The translations under genes were made by a program, and so were the position numbers. A DNA stretch of 64,000 nucleotides from Hymenobacter aranciens. Lineage in GTDB: Bacteria > Bacteroidota > Bacteroidia > Cytophagales > Hymenobacteraceae. Each line of letters begins with the position of its first letter. Position 1 is the first letter of the stretch. The notes below the pieces were generated by a model that was given only the letters and a program-made list of their open reading frames with translations, ran no database searches and was not told the DNA's origin. The stretch is taken from assembly GCF_030580865.1 (NCBI RefSeq), contig NZ_JAUQSY010000009.1, positions 186,001 to 250,000 on the forward strand, given 5' to 3'. Below, piece by piece: positions 25,222-33,764 of this stretch.

Positions 25222-27441
25222 ATGTTTCATTTCCTGCGTTCGGCAGCTTTTCTGGCGGCCTCTCTCCTGTTACTTCCCACTGCCGTATTTGCCGATGAAG
25301 GCATGTGGCTTCCCTTGCTGCTGAAGCAGCTGAATGAGGCCGACATGCAGAAAAAAGGTCTCAAGCTGAAGGCCGAAGACATTTACAGCATCAACAAAGG
25401 CAGCCTGAAGGATGCCGTGGTGCAGTTTGGCGGCGGCTGCACCGGCGAAATCATCTCGGACCAGGGCCTGCTGCTGACCAACCACCACTGCGGCTACGGC
25501 CAGATTCAGCAGCACTCGTCCGTAGAAAAAGACTACCTTACGAAGGGCTACTGGGCCATGACCCGCGCCGAGGAGCTGCCCAATCCCGGCCTGACGGCCA
25601 CCTTCATCGTGCGGATGGAGGACGTGACCAACCAGGTGCTGGCGGGCATTGCACCGGGCACGGCCGAGGCCGAGCGCGAGAAACAGGTGCAGGCCAACGG
25701 GCAAAAAGTAGCGCAGGCCGCTACGCAGGGTACGCACTACCAGGCTTTTGTGCGGTCGATGTTTGGCGGCAACGAATACTATCTGTTTGTGACGGAAGTA
25801 TTCCAGGATGTGCGGCTGGTGGGCGCACCGCCGAGCAGCATCGGCAAGTTTGGCGGCGACACTGACAACTGGGCCTGGCCGCGCCACACCGGCGACTTCA
25901 GCATTTTCCGCATCTACGCGGGGCCGGACAACAAGCCGGCGCCCTATTCGGCGCAGAACGTGCCGTTTAAGCCGCGTCACCACCTGCCAATTTCGCTGGC
26001 GGGCATCAAGCCGGGCGATTTTACGCTGGTTTTCGGCTTCCCCGGCCGCACCAATGAGTACCTGACTTCCTGGGGCGTGGATGAGGTGTATTCCGTCGAC
26101 GACCCGGCGCGGGTGAAAGTGCGGACGGCGCTGCTTAAAATCTGGAACGAGGACATGCTGGCCTCCGATAAAGTGCGGATTCAGTACGCCGCCAAGTATG
26201 CCAGCATTGCCAACTACTGGAAGAAATGGCAGGGCGAAATGCGCGGCCTCAAAAAGCTGGACGCCGTGCAGCGCAAGCGCAATCAGGAAGTTGAGTTCAC
26301 GAAATGGGTAGCGGCCGATGCTACCCGGCAAAGCACGTATGGCAACCTGCTCCCACAGCTGCAAGCCAATTACGCGCAGGAACGCGACTACGTGCTGGCC
26401 CGCGCCTACGTCACCGAGGCAGCTTTTGGCGTTGAATTACTACGCTTTGCTAACACATATGCTCCACTGCTCGATATGGTGGCCAGCAAAGCTTCAGCTA
26501 CCGATATTAAGACACAGGCCGACAAAACGCGAACTGGTATCTCCAATTTCTTCCGCAACTACAACGCCCCGACCGACCAGAAAGTAGCGGGCGCACTACT
26601 GCGGATTTATGCCGAAGAAACGCCGGCCGCCCTGCTGCCCGAGTACGTGAAAACACTGAAGGCCCAGAATACAACGCCCACCGCCTGGCAGAATTTTGCC
26701 AACGAACTGTTTGCCAAAACCCGCCTTGCTACCGAAGCCAACGCCCAGAAAATGCTGGACGAAGTAGCGACCGGCAACACGGCCCTGCTCACTACCGACC
26801 CGGCTTACCAGCTGGCCAGCGCTATCCAAACCACCCTGCGCACTAAAATTCAGCCTACGTACCAGACGGCGGCTGACAACATTACGCTGCTGCAGCGCAC
26901 TTACGTAGCAGGTCTGCGCCAGTGGCAGACCACGCGCAAGTTCTACCCTGATGCCAATTCTACTCTGCGCGTGGCCTACGGCCAGGTGGCTGGCTACCAA
27001 CCCGCCGACGGTGTGCATTACGACTACTACACGACCCTCGACGGCATCATGCAAAAGGCCGACCCGAACAATCCGGAGTTCGAGGTTTCGCCCCGCCTGA
27101 TGGAGCTATACCAGAAGAAAGACTATGGCCCCTACGCCGTGAATGGCACGGTGCCGGTGGCCTTCACAGCCACCAACCACACCACGGGCGGCAACTCGGG
27201 CTCGCCGGTTATCAACGGCCGGGGCGAGCTGATTGGCACCAACTTCGACCGCGACTGGGAAGGAACCATGTCGGACATTATGTACGACCCCGACCGCGTG
27301 CGCAACATTGCGCTTGATGTGCGCTACATGCTCTTTGTGGTGGATAAATTTGCCGGCGCCGGGCACCTCGTAAAGGAAATGACGCTGGTGGATGGCAAAG
27401 GCAAGGCGCTGGACGGCAAAGTGAAAATCAAGCAGAAATAA
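25222..27441 (+). CDS. S46 dipeptidyl-peptidase, DPP11-like
   Basis: A 739-residue periplasmic serine peptidase that removes dipeptides from the N terminus. A signal peptide (FLAASLLLLPTAVFA, cleavage about aa 25) precedes the chymotrypsin-like halves. LLLTNHHCGYG supplies the catalytic His89 and TTGGNSGSPVINGRG the nucleophile Ser659. Eighteen residues after that Ser comes Arg677 in TNFDRDWEG. In the characterised Porphyromonas enzymes Arg at this place (R673 with S655) defines DPP11 specificity for Asp/Glu at P1, while DPP7 has Gly. Hence acidic P1 preference is predicted. Length fits the family (about 700-740). The ATG at 25222 opens the signal peptide. Confidence 0.92.
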   Translation: MFHFLRSAAFLAASLLLLPTAVFADEGMWLPLLLKQLNEADMQKKGLKLKAEDIYSINKGSLKDAVVQFGGGCTGEIISDQGLLLTNHHCGYGQIQQHSSVEKDYLTKGYWAMTRAEELPNPGLTATFIVRMEDVTNQVLAGIAPGTAEAEREKQVQANGQKVAQAATQGTHYQAFVRSMFGGNEYYLFVTEVFQDVRLVGAPPSSIGKFGGDTDNWAWPRHTGDFSIFRIYAGPDNKPAPYSAQNVPFKPRHHLPISLAGIKPGDFTLVFGFPGRTNEYLTSWGVDEVYSVDDPARVKVRTALLKIWNEDMLASDKVRIQYAAKYASIANYWKKWQGEMRGLKKLDAVQRKRNQEVEFTKWVAADATRQSTYGNLLPQLQANYAQERDYVLARAYVTEAAFGVELLRFANTYAPLLDMVASKASATDIKTQADKTRTGISNFFRNYNAPTDQKVAGALLRIYAEETPAALLPEYVKTLKAQNTTPTAWQNFANELFAKTRLATEANAQKMLDEVATGNTALLTTDPAYQLASAIQTTLRTKIQPTYQTAADNITLLQRTYVAGLRQWQTTRKFYPDANSTLRVAYGQVAGYQPADGVHYDYYTTLDGIMQKADPNNPEFEVSPRLMELYQKKDYGPYAVNGTVPVAFTATNHTTGGNSGSPVINGRGELIGTNFDRDWEGTMSDIMYDPDRVRNIALDVRYMLFVVDKFAGAGHLVKEMTLVDGKGKALDGKVKIKQK

Positions 27442-27470
27442 GCGCGGTTGCCCTGCCTCATCCGGCAGTC

Positions 27471-27535
27471 ACGCAGTGAAGCATCCTTTCACGTTCGAAC
27501 GATTGGTTCTGGCGAGAGAGGATGCTTCACTGCGT
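27471..27535. repeat. Inverted repeat (AAGCATCC family) between convergent genes
   Basis: ACGCAGTGAAGCATCCTTTC at 27471-27490 pairs with the segment ending at 27535 (GAGGATGCTTCACTGCGT), one mismatch. It lies between the S46 peptidase and the glycosyltransferase genes, which converge. Confidence 0.85.
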
Positions 27536-27555
27536 AGATAGGACGATTGAGAATA

Positions 27556-28311
27556 TTACGGCCGCGCAATGCCCAGCTTTTCTAGCTGCCCGGCATATTT
27601 GTCATAAATAGCCCGTAAGTCAGCATTATGCTTCTCGGCATCAACGCCAATGCTAACGTTTTTCGTGTGAAAGCGGTGTAAATGACTGATGTGCGGGCAC
27701 AGAACCGGCAGATGCCCCGCCAGCAGAAAGCGCACGTATAGGTCTAGGTCCTCGGCCATTTTCAACTCTTCATCGTAGCCGCCTACTTCCTCGAATAGCG
27801 CCCGGCTGTAGCACACGTTGCCCTGGATGAAATGCTCGGCCCGGAAAATGGCTTGCAGCATTTCGGTAGGCGAGTTGAAGCGCCATGCGTAATAATCTTC
27901 GCCGGGCAGGTATCGCCCATCTTCGTTCACGCGCAGGAAATCGGCTACCAGCCAGGGCTGGCCGGGGTGGGTTTCGATTTGGGCAGCGTAGTTGTGCAGG
28001 GTGCGCTGCAACAGAATATCGTCGTCGTCGAGCGGCACTACCCAGGCCTCGGGCGTGGTTTCGCGGATAAGGGCGTTGCGGGCGGGGCCGGCCAGCATCT
28101 TGCTGGCCGAGTGCCAGTAGCGCAACGGCGGGCCATCCTGGGCGGCGGCTTCGCGCAGGTAGGCAGTTGTGCCGTCGCGCGAGCCGTTGTCGTAGAGCAG
28201 GTGCTCGAAAGAGAAGTCAGAAGGAGCGCTGACGGTGGCCCGCACGCTGGCTACCGCCTCGGGTAGCAGGGCCCGGCGCTGGTGCGTGGGCGTGATGATG
28301 GCAAAGTGCAT
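27556..28311 (-). CDS. Glycosyltransferase family 2 protein
   Basis: A 251-residue GT-A fold glycosyltransferase. The N terminus MHFAIITPTHQRRALL, the nucleotide-binding DNGSRDGT and the metal-binding PLDDDDILL (about aa 93-101) are standard GT2 features; AEDLDLYVRFL near aa 186 carries the ED motif of inverting enzymes. No membrane segment. It would transfer a sugar from a nucleotide sugar to an envelope glycan or other acceptor that cannot be named from sequence. It is a single gene here, not in a polysaccharide cluster. Confidence 0.88.
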   Translation of the reverse strand: MHFAIITPTHQRRALLPEAVASVRATVSAPSDFSFEHLLYDNGSRDGTTAYLREAAAQDGPPLRYWHSASKMLAGPARNALIRETTPEAWVVPLDDDDILLQRTLHNYAAQIETHPGQPWLVADFLRVNEDGRYLPGEDYYAWRFNSPTEMLQAIFRAEHFIQGNVCYSRALFEEVGGYDEELKMAEDLDLYVRFLLAGHLPVLCPHISHLHRFHTKNVSIGVDAEKHNADLRAIYDKYAGQLEKLGIARP

Positions 28312-28416
28312 AGCCTGGTTTTCGGGCAGCGCGAACGAAAAGTTGCTACGGCGCAGCTAAAAAAAATTAACTTTCGGCCAGCGCCCGGCGTTTAGTCGGC
28401 TCCCGAATTTTGCTTT

Positions 28417-28716
28417 ATGCCCACTTTTGTTGTTTCGCTGCGTCTGCCCGATGCTTTTGATGAGGACTTTATCGCGCTGATTCCGCGCCACCGGGCGGTT
28501 ATCAACCGGCTGCTGTCCGAGAAAGTCATCGAAACCTACGCCATCAGTGCCGACCGCAGCCGCGGCTGGGTCACCATCAACGGCGACGACGAGGCCGCCG
28601 TGCAGGCCGTGGTGGAGCAGTTTCCGCTCTACCACTACCTGCATGGCGTGGAAATTGATGAGTTGTTTATTTTTGACAGCACCGCCTCGCGTTTTCCACT
28701 TATCAGCTTAAACTAA
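28417..28716 (+). CDS. YciI/muconolactone isomerase-like small protein
   Basis: A 99-residue protein with a probable ferredoxin-like alpha+beta fold: MPTFVVSLRLP, then RVTIN-like strands (GWVTINGDDEAAVQAVVEQF) and a C-terminal LYHYLHGVEID strand. This is the pattern of YciI-like and muconolactone isomerase-like small dimeric proteins. No catalytic residue can be assigned. It precedes the DUF1571 gene by 48 bp on the same strand. Confidence 0.65.
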   Translation: MPTFVVSLRLPDAFDEDFIALIPRHRAVINRLLSEKVIETYAISADRSRGWVTINGDDEAAVQAVVEQFPLYHYLHGVEIDELFIFDSTASRFPLISLN

Positions 28717-28764
28717 GTCGCTGGCGGGCAGCTCATACCTCTTGCCAGTCTTATCCTCGTCATT

Positions 28765-29649
28765 ATGCCCCTCTTCCCTATTCGTCAAACCATTACCGCC
28801 GCCGGCTTGGCAGCATTACCGCTGGCTTCGCTGGCGCTGTTGAGCGCCGGTCCAGCCAGGTACCCCCAGGCGCCGAGCATCACCACAGAACAACTCACCA
28901 GCCGCATGAGCACCGCCATCGAAGGCTTGCGCTCCCTCCGCTGCACGGTGAAAGCCCAGGAGCGCATTGCCGGTAAAATCGTGCCCGCCCGCAGCCTGAT
29001 GAAAATGACCTTCAAGCCTTTCCGGGTGTATGTCAAAAACCAGAAGGGCGTGGAAGTACTCTGGGTGACCGGCCAGAACGACGGCGATGCCTGGGTGTAC
29101 CCGGCGTCTTTTCCTTACGTTACGCTCAGCCTCGACCCGCGCGGCAAGCTAATGCGTAGTGGCCAGCACCACACGGTATTACAGGCGGGTTTCGGTACTA
29201 TTTCCGAGCTGCTGCGCACCACCGGCCTGCGGCAGGACGCTGCTTTCAGCCGCTCGTTCCGCTACGTGGGCGACAGCACCGTGCAGGGCCGCCCGGCCCA
29301 CATCCTGCGCTCCGATTACCCACAATTTCGCTACGTGAGCTACAAGGCAGGTAAAAACGAAACCCTGAGCACCGTAGCCGAGCGTTTCGGCTGCGGCGAA
29401 TACCGCGTGATGGAGCGCAACAACCTCGACGCCGACGAAAAAATCCCCGAAGGCAAAATACTACAAGTACCTAACTCCTACGGCCGTCGCACCATCCTCA
29501 GCGTCGATACCAAGACCTTTCTGCCCACTATGGTGCAGGTACACGACGATAAGGGCTTATTCGAGAAATTCGAGTTTACCGATGTGGTGCCCAACCAGAA
29601 CATTCCGCTGGAGGAATTCTCAAAGGACTATCCAAGCTATAAAATCTGA
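28765..29649 (+). CDS. DUF1571 secreted protein with inserted LysM-like segment
   Basis: A 294-residue exported protein. The N terminus is hydrophobic (LAALPLASLALLSAGPA). The body resembles DUF1571, a LolA-like fold found in outer-membrane-related proteins. Between about aa 197 and 240 lies a LysM-like unit: AGKNETLSTVAERFG, then ERNNL and KIPEGKILQVPNSYG, after which the DUF1571 strands resume. LysM binds N-acetylglucosamine polymers such as peptidoglycan. The protein may therefore sit in the periplasm touching the cell wall. It ends at a convergent junction with a perfect inverted repeat. Confidence 0.75.
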   Translation: MPLFPIRQTITAAGLAALPLASLALLSAGPARYPQAPSITTEQLTSRMSTAIEGLRSLRCTVKAQERIAGKIVPARSLMKMTFKPFRVYVKNQKGVEVLWVTGQNDGDAWVYPASFPYVTLSLDPRGKLMRSGQHHTVLQAGFGTISELLRTTGLRQDAAFSRSFRYVGDSTVQGRPAHILRSDYPQFRYVSYKAGKNETLSTVAERFGCGEYRVMERNNLDADEKIPEGKILQVPNSYGRRTILSVDTKTFLPTMVQVHDDKGLFEKFEFTDVVPNQNIPLEEFSKDYPSYKI

Positions 29650-29661
29650 CCTCATCTCAAA

Positions 29662-29728
29662 ACCGCAGATTCAAACGGATTTAGCGGGCGTATCCGTTTC
29701 ATCCGCTAAATCCGTTTGAATCTGCGGT
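29662..29728. repeat. Perfect 26-bp inverted repeat (CGGATTT family)
   Basis: 29662-29687 and 29703-29728 are exact reverse complements with a 15-nt loop. The arm starts ACCGCAGATTC. It fills the gap between convergent genes ending at 29649 and 29730. Confidence 0.9.
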
Positions 29729-29729
29729 C

Positions 29730-30602
29730 CTAGCGGCGCATGGTTTTCTCAATCTGGTCCCACATTTCAGGGGTCAGCAGCTCCAGTTTGTTGAATTCAC
29801 CGGCGCCGTTCAGCCACTCACCGCCGTCGATGGTTACGACTTCACCGTTCACATAGGCCGAGAAATCAGACACTAAGTAGGCGGCCAGGTTAGCCAGCTC
29901 CTGGTACTGGCCCACGCGTTTCAGCGGTACGCTGGCGGCCGGGTCGAGCTTGCTGGCCAGGGGCTCGGGGAAGAGGCGGCTCCAGGCGCCCTCCGTGGGG
30001 AAAGGGCCGGGCGCGATGGCGTTGGAGCGGATGCCGTATTTGGCCCACTCCACGGCCAGCGAGCGGGTCATGGCCAGCACACCGGCCTTGGCGGCGGCCG
30101 ATGGCACCACGAAAGCAGAGCCTACCGAGGCGTAAGTGGTGACGATGTTGAGGACGGTGCCGGGCTTTTTGTCGGCAATCCAGCGCTTGCCCACGGCCAG
30201 GGTGCAGTTGTAGGAACCGCGCAGCACGATGTCCACAATCACATCGAAGGCCTTGTGCGACAGGCGCTCCGTAGGGCTAATAAAGTTGCCGGCGGCGTTG
30301 TTCAGCAGCACGTCCACGCCGCCGAACTCTTGGATGGTGCGCTCCAGCATATCCTCCACTTCGTTGTACTTGCGCACGTCGCAGGCGATGGGCAGCACGC
30401 GGCCGCCGGTTTGCTGGCGCAGCTCTTCGGCGGTTTTTTCGAGCACATCGAGCTTGCGGCTCGTAATGGTGACGTTGGCGCCGAGTTGCAGGAAGTAAGT
30501 GGTCATGGCGCGGCCCAGACCGGTGCCACCGCCCGTCACGATGATGGTTTTGCCCTGCAGGGCGTTGTCGCGCAGCATAGGTTGCGAGAATGGTGCGTTC
30601 AT
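29730..30602 (-). CDS. Short-chain dehydrogenase, 2,4-dienoyl-CoA reductase-like
   Basis: A 290-residue SDR. TGGGTGLGRAM gives the NADP(H)-binding Gly motif, NNAAGNF the adenine-loop motif. The segments AAGNFISPTERLS, SAFVVPSAAAKAGV and DGGEWLNGAGEFN are strikingly close to animal mitochondrial 2,4-dienoyl-CoA reductase (DECR1), and the Tyr of the usual YxxxK is replaced by Ser (SAAAK), as in that enzyme. It would reduce dienoyl-CoA during degradation of unsaturated fatty acids. The start at 30602 (MNAPFSQPML) was chosen over one 120 nt upstream because it fits the fold start. Monocistronic. Confidence 0.85.
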   Translation of the reverse strand: MNAPFSQPMLRDNALQGKTIIVTGGGTGLGRAMTTYFLQLGANVTITSRKLDVLEKTAEELRQQTGGRVLPIACDVRKYNEVEDMLERTIQEFGGVDVLLNNAAGNFISPTERLSHKAFDVIVDIVLRGSYNCTLAVGKRWIADKKPGTVLNIVTTYASVGSAFVVPSAAAKAGVLAMTRSLAVEWAKYGIRSNAIAPGPFPTEGAWSRLFPEPLASKLDPAASVPLKRVGQYQELANLAAYLVSDFSAYVNGEVVTIDGGEWLNGAGEFNKLELLTPEMWDQIEKTMRR

Positions 30603-30744
30603 AAGGAAAAGGGTGGGATGAAGCCGGCACAGCCCGGCCCCCGAAGGTACTAGCTGCCGCCAGAAACGAATGAAGTCTGGCCGCGTTACAACCGTTGGAA
30701 GCACTAAACATCTATTTGCCAAGCCAAAATATAGTATTTAGTAC

Positions 30745-30771
30745 TTTGTTAACTTTTTCGTAGTACTTTTG
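30745..30771 (+). promoter_or_regulatory. Promoter of the YeeZ-like gene
   Basis: TTTG at 30745-30748 and TACTTTTG at 30764-30771 fit the Bacteroidota -33 and -7 boxes, though the 15-nt spacing is shorter than usual. The ATG follows 23 nt later in an AT-rich region. Confidence 0.5.
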
Positions 30772-30794
30772 TGTTTCATTGTTGAGTTTACATC

Positions 30795-31673
30795 ATGAGT
30801 CCTTCCCATTCCGGTAGTAGCTCATCCGACCAGGTCAGGCCCGAAAAACCAGTAGTATTGGTGCTGGGATGCGGTTGGTTGGGTATGGCGCTGGCCCGCG
30901 AACTGGTAGCCAGGGGCAGTCGGGTATTGGGCACTACTACCACGCCCGAGCAGTTGACCGTGCTGCGCGACGCCCGCATTGAAGCCCATTTATTGCGACT
31001 GGGAGCCGATTTTTCGAGCCCCGACGAAGCCCTGCTAGCTCAGCTGTTGCGTACTGCCGATGTGCTGGTACTCAACGTGCCGCCCCGTGCCGCTGCTGCC
31101 GGTGCCTACCCTGCGCTGCTGCGCCCCGTGCACCGGGCGGTGGCCGCCGCCGGTATTCGGAGTGTGCTGTTCGTCAGCTCCACCAGCGTTTATCCCGACG
31201 AGCCCCGCGTGATGCGCGAAACCGACGCCGTCAGCACCCGCGACGCGGCCTCCGACATCCTCCGGGCCGAAGGCCACTTCGTGCCGCGCTACGGCCAGTG
31301 GCGCAGTACGGTAGTGCGGCTGGGCGGCCTCATCGGCCCCGACCGCGCCCCCGGCCGCTTCCTGGCCGGCCGGCGCGATTTGCCCCAGGGCAATGCGCCC
31401 GTCAACCTCGTACATCTTACTGATGTCGTGGGCGTTATTACCGCCATCATCGAGCACGAAGTATGGGGGCACACCTTCAACGTGTGTGCCGCCAACCATC
31501 CTTCGCGCCGTGAATTCTACCCCGCCGCTGCACAGTACCTCAAGCTGGATTCGCCCACCTTCCGCGCCGAAACCGGCATCACCGGTAAAACCATCGACAG
31601 CAGCCTGGTGCGCGCCACCGTACCCTACCAGTTTCAGCACGACGACGTGCTGGCGGCCCTACCGTACTGCTAA
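30795..31673 (+). CDS. NAD(P)-binding epimerase-like protein (YeeZ type)
   Basis: A 292-residue Rossmann-fold protein. VLVLGCGWLGMALAREL (about aa 16-32) is the nucleotide-binding motif with the GxGWLG form of YeeZ-like proteins. FVSSTSVYPDEP fits the extended SDR strand with Ser/Thr, but the catalytic YxxxK is not obvious, so enzymatic activity is uncertain. The C terminus, HTFNVCAANHPSRREFY, is common in this group. Substrate unknown. It is followed after 33 bp by the HI0933-type flavoprotein gene. Confidence 0.8.
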   Translation: MSPSHSGSSSSDQVRPEKPVVLVLGCGWLGMALARELVARGSRVLGTTTTPEQLTVLRDARIEAHLLRLGADFSSPDEALLAQLLRTADVLVLNVPPRAAAAGAYPALLRPVHRAVAAAGIRSVLFVSSTSVYPDEPRVMRETDAVSTRDAASDILRAEGHFVPRYGQWRSTVVRLGGLIGPDRAPGRFLAGRRDLPQGNAPVNLVHLTDVVGVITAIIEHEVWGHTFNVCAANHPSRREFYPAAAQYLKLDSPTFRAETGITGKTIDSSLVRATVPYQFQHDDVLAALPYC

Positions 31674-31694
31674 ATCAGGGCCTGCTGGCTGTCG

Positions 31695-31702
31695 TACCTT
31701 TG
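31695..31702 (+). promoter_or_regulatory. -7-like box directly before a GTG start
   Basis: TACCTTTG matches TAnnTTTG but ends only 4 nt before the GTG at 31707, so a transcript from here would be leaderless or nearly so. Confidence 0.3.
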
Positions 31703-31706
31703 TTGG

Positions 31707-32975
31707 GTGAGTACTGAATTTCATTCGGCCCCGATAGTCGTGCTTGGCGGCGGCGCAGCGGGCTTTTTCGGCGCCATCGCCTGCGCCGAGGCCAACCCTG
31801 AAGTACCAGTTCTATTACTGGAAAAAACCGGCAAGCTCCTGAGCAAAGTGCGCATCTCGGGCGGCGGCCGCTGCAATGTGACGCACGCCTGCGACACCGC
31901 CGCCCAGCTCGTAACCCACTACCCAAGAAGCAATAAACAGCTCAAGTCAGGCTTTCAGCAATTCGGCGTAGCCGACACCATTGCCTGGTTTGCCCGGCGC
32001 GGCGTAACGCTCAAAACCGAAGCCGACGGCCGTATGTTCCCCAGCACCAATTCCAGCGAAACCATTGCCCAGGCGCTGGAAGATGCCGCCCGTAAGGCTG
32101 GCGTCCGCATTTATCAAAACGTGCAGGCTGATGCTATTGAACCGCTGACTGAAGGCGGCTTCCGCATGCAATTAAGTGGCAATGGGGCCAGTAACTTAGG
32201 CACTAATTTACAAGCATCACGCCTCCTGATAGCTACGGGCGGCAACCCCAAAAGCACGGGCTACGACTGGCTGCGTCGCCTCGGTCATCACATCGCCGAG
32301 CCCGTTCCTTCGCTTTTCACATTCAACGTCCCCGACTCGCCCTTACGCGAGCTGCCCGGCGTGAGCGTGCCCCATGCCCGCGTCGTGCTGGCCGGCGAAA
32401 AGCTCCAATACGAAGGCCCTCTGCTGGTTACGCATTGGGGCGTGAGTGGCCCAGCCGTGCTCAAGCTCTCAGCCTGGGGGGCCCGCCGCCTGAGCGAGCT
32501 CAATTATACAGGTACCGCGCTGGTCAGTTGGGTACCTACGCACACGGAAGAAACATTGCGGGGTTGGCTCCAGCAGTTCCGACAGGATAACGGCAAGAAA
32601 GTCATCGCTGTCAACCAGCAATTTGGCCTGCCTCAGCGCCTCTGGCGCACCCTCACCGAGCAGGCGGGCATTCCGGCCGAAATGCGCTGGAGCGACTTGC
32701 CCGCCAAGCTCCAGAACCGCCTGTTGGAATTCCTGCTCCGCACCCCACTAGCTGTGCGCGGCAAAACCACTTACAAGGAAGAATTCGTGACCTGCGGCGG
32801 CATTTCGCTGGCTGAAGTTGATTTCAAAACCATGCAAAGCCGACTGGTGCCCGGCCTGCATTTCGCTGGCGAAGTCCTTGACATTGACGGCATCACCGGC
32901 GGCTTCAACTTTCAGGCAGCCTGGACGACCGGCTTCCTGGCAGGCCGGGCCATGGCCACCGCCAGCAACTTATAA
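31707..32975 (+). CDS. HI0933-family NAD(P)/FAD-dependent oxidoreductase
   Basis: A 422-residue flavoprotein. VVLGGGAAGFFGAI (about aa 11-24) binds the FAD dinucleotide, and KVRISGGGRCNVTH is the signature of the HI0933 (BaiN-like) family. GEVLDIDGITGGFNFQAAW near the C terminus is the second FAD contact. These enzymes are cytoplasmic reductases of largely unknown substrate. Translation starts at GTG 31707, because the FAD motif follows at once and no ATG is available upstream in frame. It probably shares a transcript with the YeeZ-like gene. Confidence 0.88.
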   Translation: MSTEFHSAPIVVLGGGAAGFFGAIACAEANPEVPVLLLEKTGKLLSKVRISGGGRCNVTHACDTAAQLVTHYPRSNKQLKSGFQQFGVADTIAWFARRGVTLKTEADGRMFPSTNSSETIAQALEDAARKAGVRIYQNVQADAIEPLTEGGFRMQLSGNGASNLGTNLQASRLLIATGGNPKSTGYDWLRRLGHHIAEPVPSLFTFNVPDSPLRELPGVSVPHARVVLAGEKLQYEGPLLVTHWGVSGPAVLKLSAWGARRLSELNYTGTALVSWVPTHTEETLRGWLQQFRQDNGKKVIAVNQQFGLPQRLWRTLTEQAGIPAEMRWSDLPAKLQNRLLEFLLRTPLAVRGKTTYKEEFVTCGGISLAEVDFKTMQSRLVPGLHFAGEVLDIDGITGGFNFQAAWTTGFLAGRAMATASNL

Positions 32976-33078
32976 TCACCAAGTCTTCATCTGAAAAGTG
33001 CAACCCCCGGCAGCGGCAGGCAGTAAAAGGACAATCCACATTGGATTTCCTTTTCACACCTACATTCCTCTTTCCACA

Positions 33079-33537
33079 ATGGAAGCCAAAGCCACCCAAG
33101 CCCTGCTCAACGAGCTGGTAGAAACCCTCAAAGATGGTCAAAAAGGCTATGCCGAAGCCATGGTCGACGTAAAAGACGCCGACTTGAAAAGCACTTTCAA
33201 AGACCTGGCCGCCCAGCGTTCGAGCTACCTCAACGAACTGGAAGACCAGATGTTCAAACTCGACCTCAAAGTCGATACCAACGAAGGCGCCAAAGGTTCT
33301 ATCACTGGTGCCGTACACCGCGCCTGGATTGACCTGAAATCGGCCGTGACGGGCCACGACCGCCACAGCATCCTCGCCGAGTGCGAGCGCGGCGAAGACT
33401 ACGCCAAGAAGGCTTACCAAACGGCCCTCGCAGCTCAGGACCTGCCCAGCGGTGTAAAATCGGTCATCGAAAAGCAGTACCAAGGCGTGCAGCAAGCCCA
33501 CGACCAAATCAAAGCCCTGCGCGACTCGTCCAACTAA
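33079..33537 (+). CDS. PA2169-family four-helix-bundle protein (DUF2383)
   Basis: A 152-residue, soluble, entirely helical-looking protein resembling the PA2169/DUF2383 family of ferritin-like four-helix bundles. Segments such as LLNELVETLKDGQKGYAEA and HSILAECERGEDYAKKAY fit. Glu and Asp residues are placed where ferritin-like proteins bind metal, but binding is not shown. The ATG at 33079 was preferred because the domain begins right after it and the upstream extension has no family resemblance. Often stress related in other bacteria; role here is inferred only. Confidence 0.85.
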   Translation: MEAKATQALLNELVETLKDGQKGYAEAMVDVKDADLKSTFKDLAAQRSSYLNELEDQMFKLDLKVDTNEGAKGSITGAVHRAWIDLKSAVTGHDRHSILAECERGEDYAKKAYQTALAAQDLPSGVKSVIEKQYQGVQQAHDQIKALRDSSN

Positions 33538-33764
33538 GGACCGCAGATTCAACGGATTTTAACGGATGGAACGGATTTTTTGTGGTTCCACCCATTAATC
33601 GAAGTTAACATTAAACAAAAAGGCCACCCTATTTGGTGGCCTTTTTGTTTTTAACTAGCATTCACAAAAATAAAATAGCAGGTTAGTTTTCACAGCAGAG
33701 ACTCAACGAGCAGACCCACAAAAAATCCGTTCCATCCGTTAAAATCCGTTAAATCTGCGGTCCT
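33537..33764. repeat. Near-perfect 48-bp inverted repeat around a convergent junction
   Basis: 33537-33584 and 33717-33764 are reverse complements with a single mismatch. Arms start AGGACCGCAGATTCA and contain repeated ACGGATT units. The right arm touches the stop region of the DEAD-box helicase gene, the left arm the stop of the PA2169 gene. Confidence 0.9.
33613..33650. terminator. Bidirectional intrinsic terminator
   Basis: Stem AAACAAAAAGGCCACC with its complement around CTATTT; A and T tracts at both ends. It lies inside the inverted repeat above. Confidence 0.9.
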
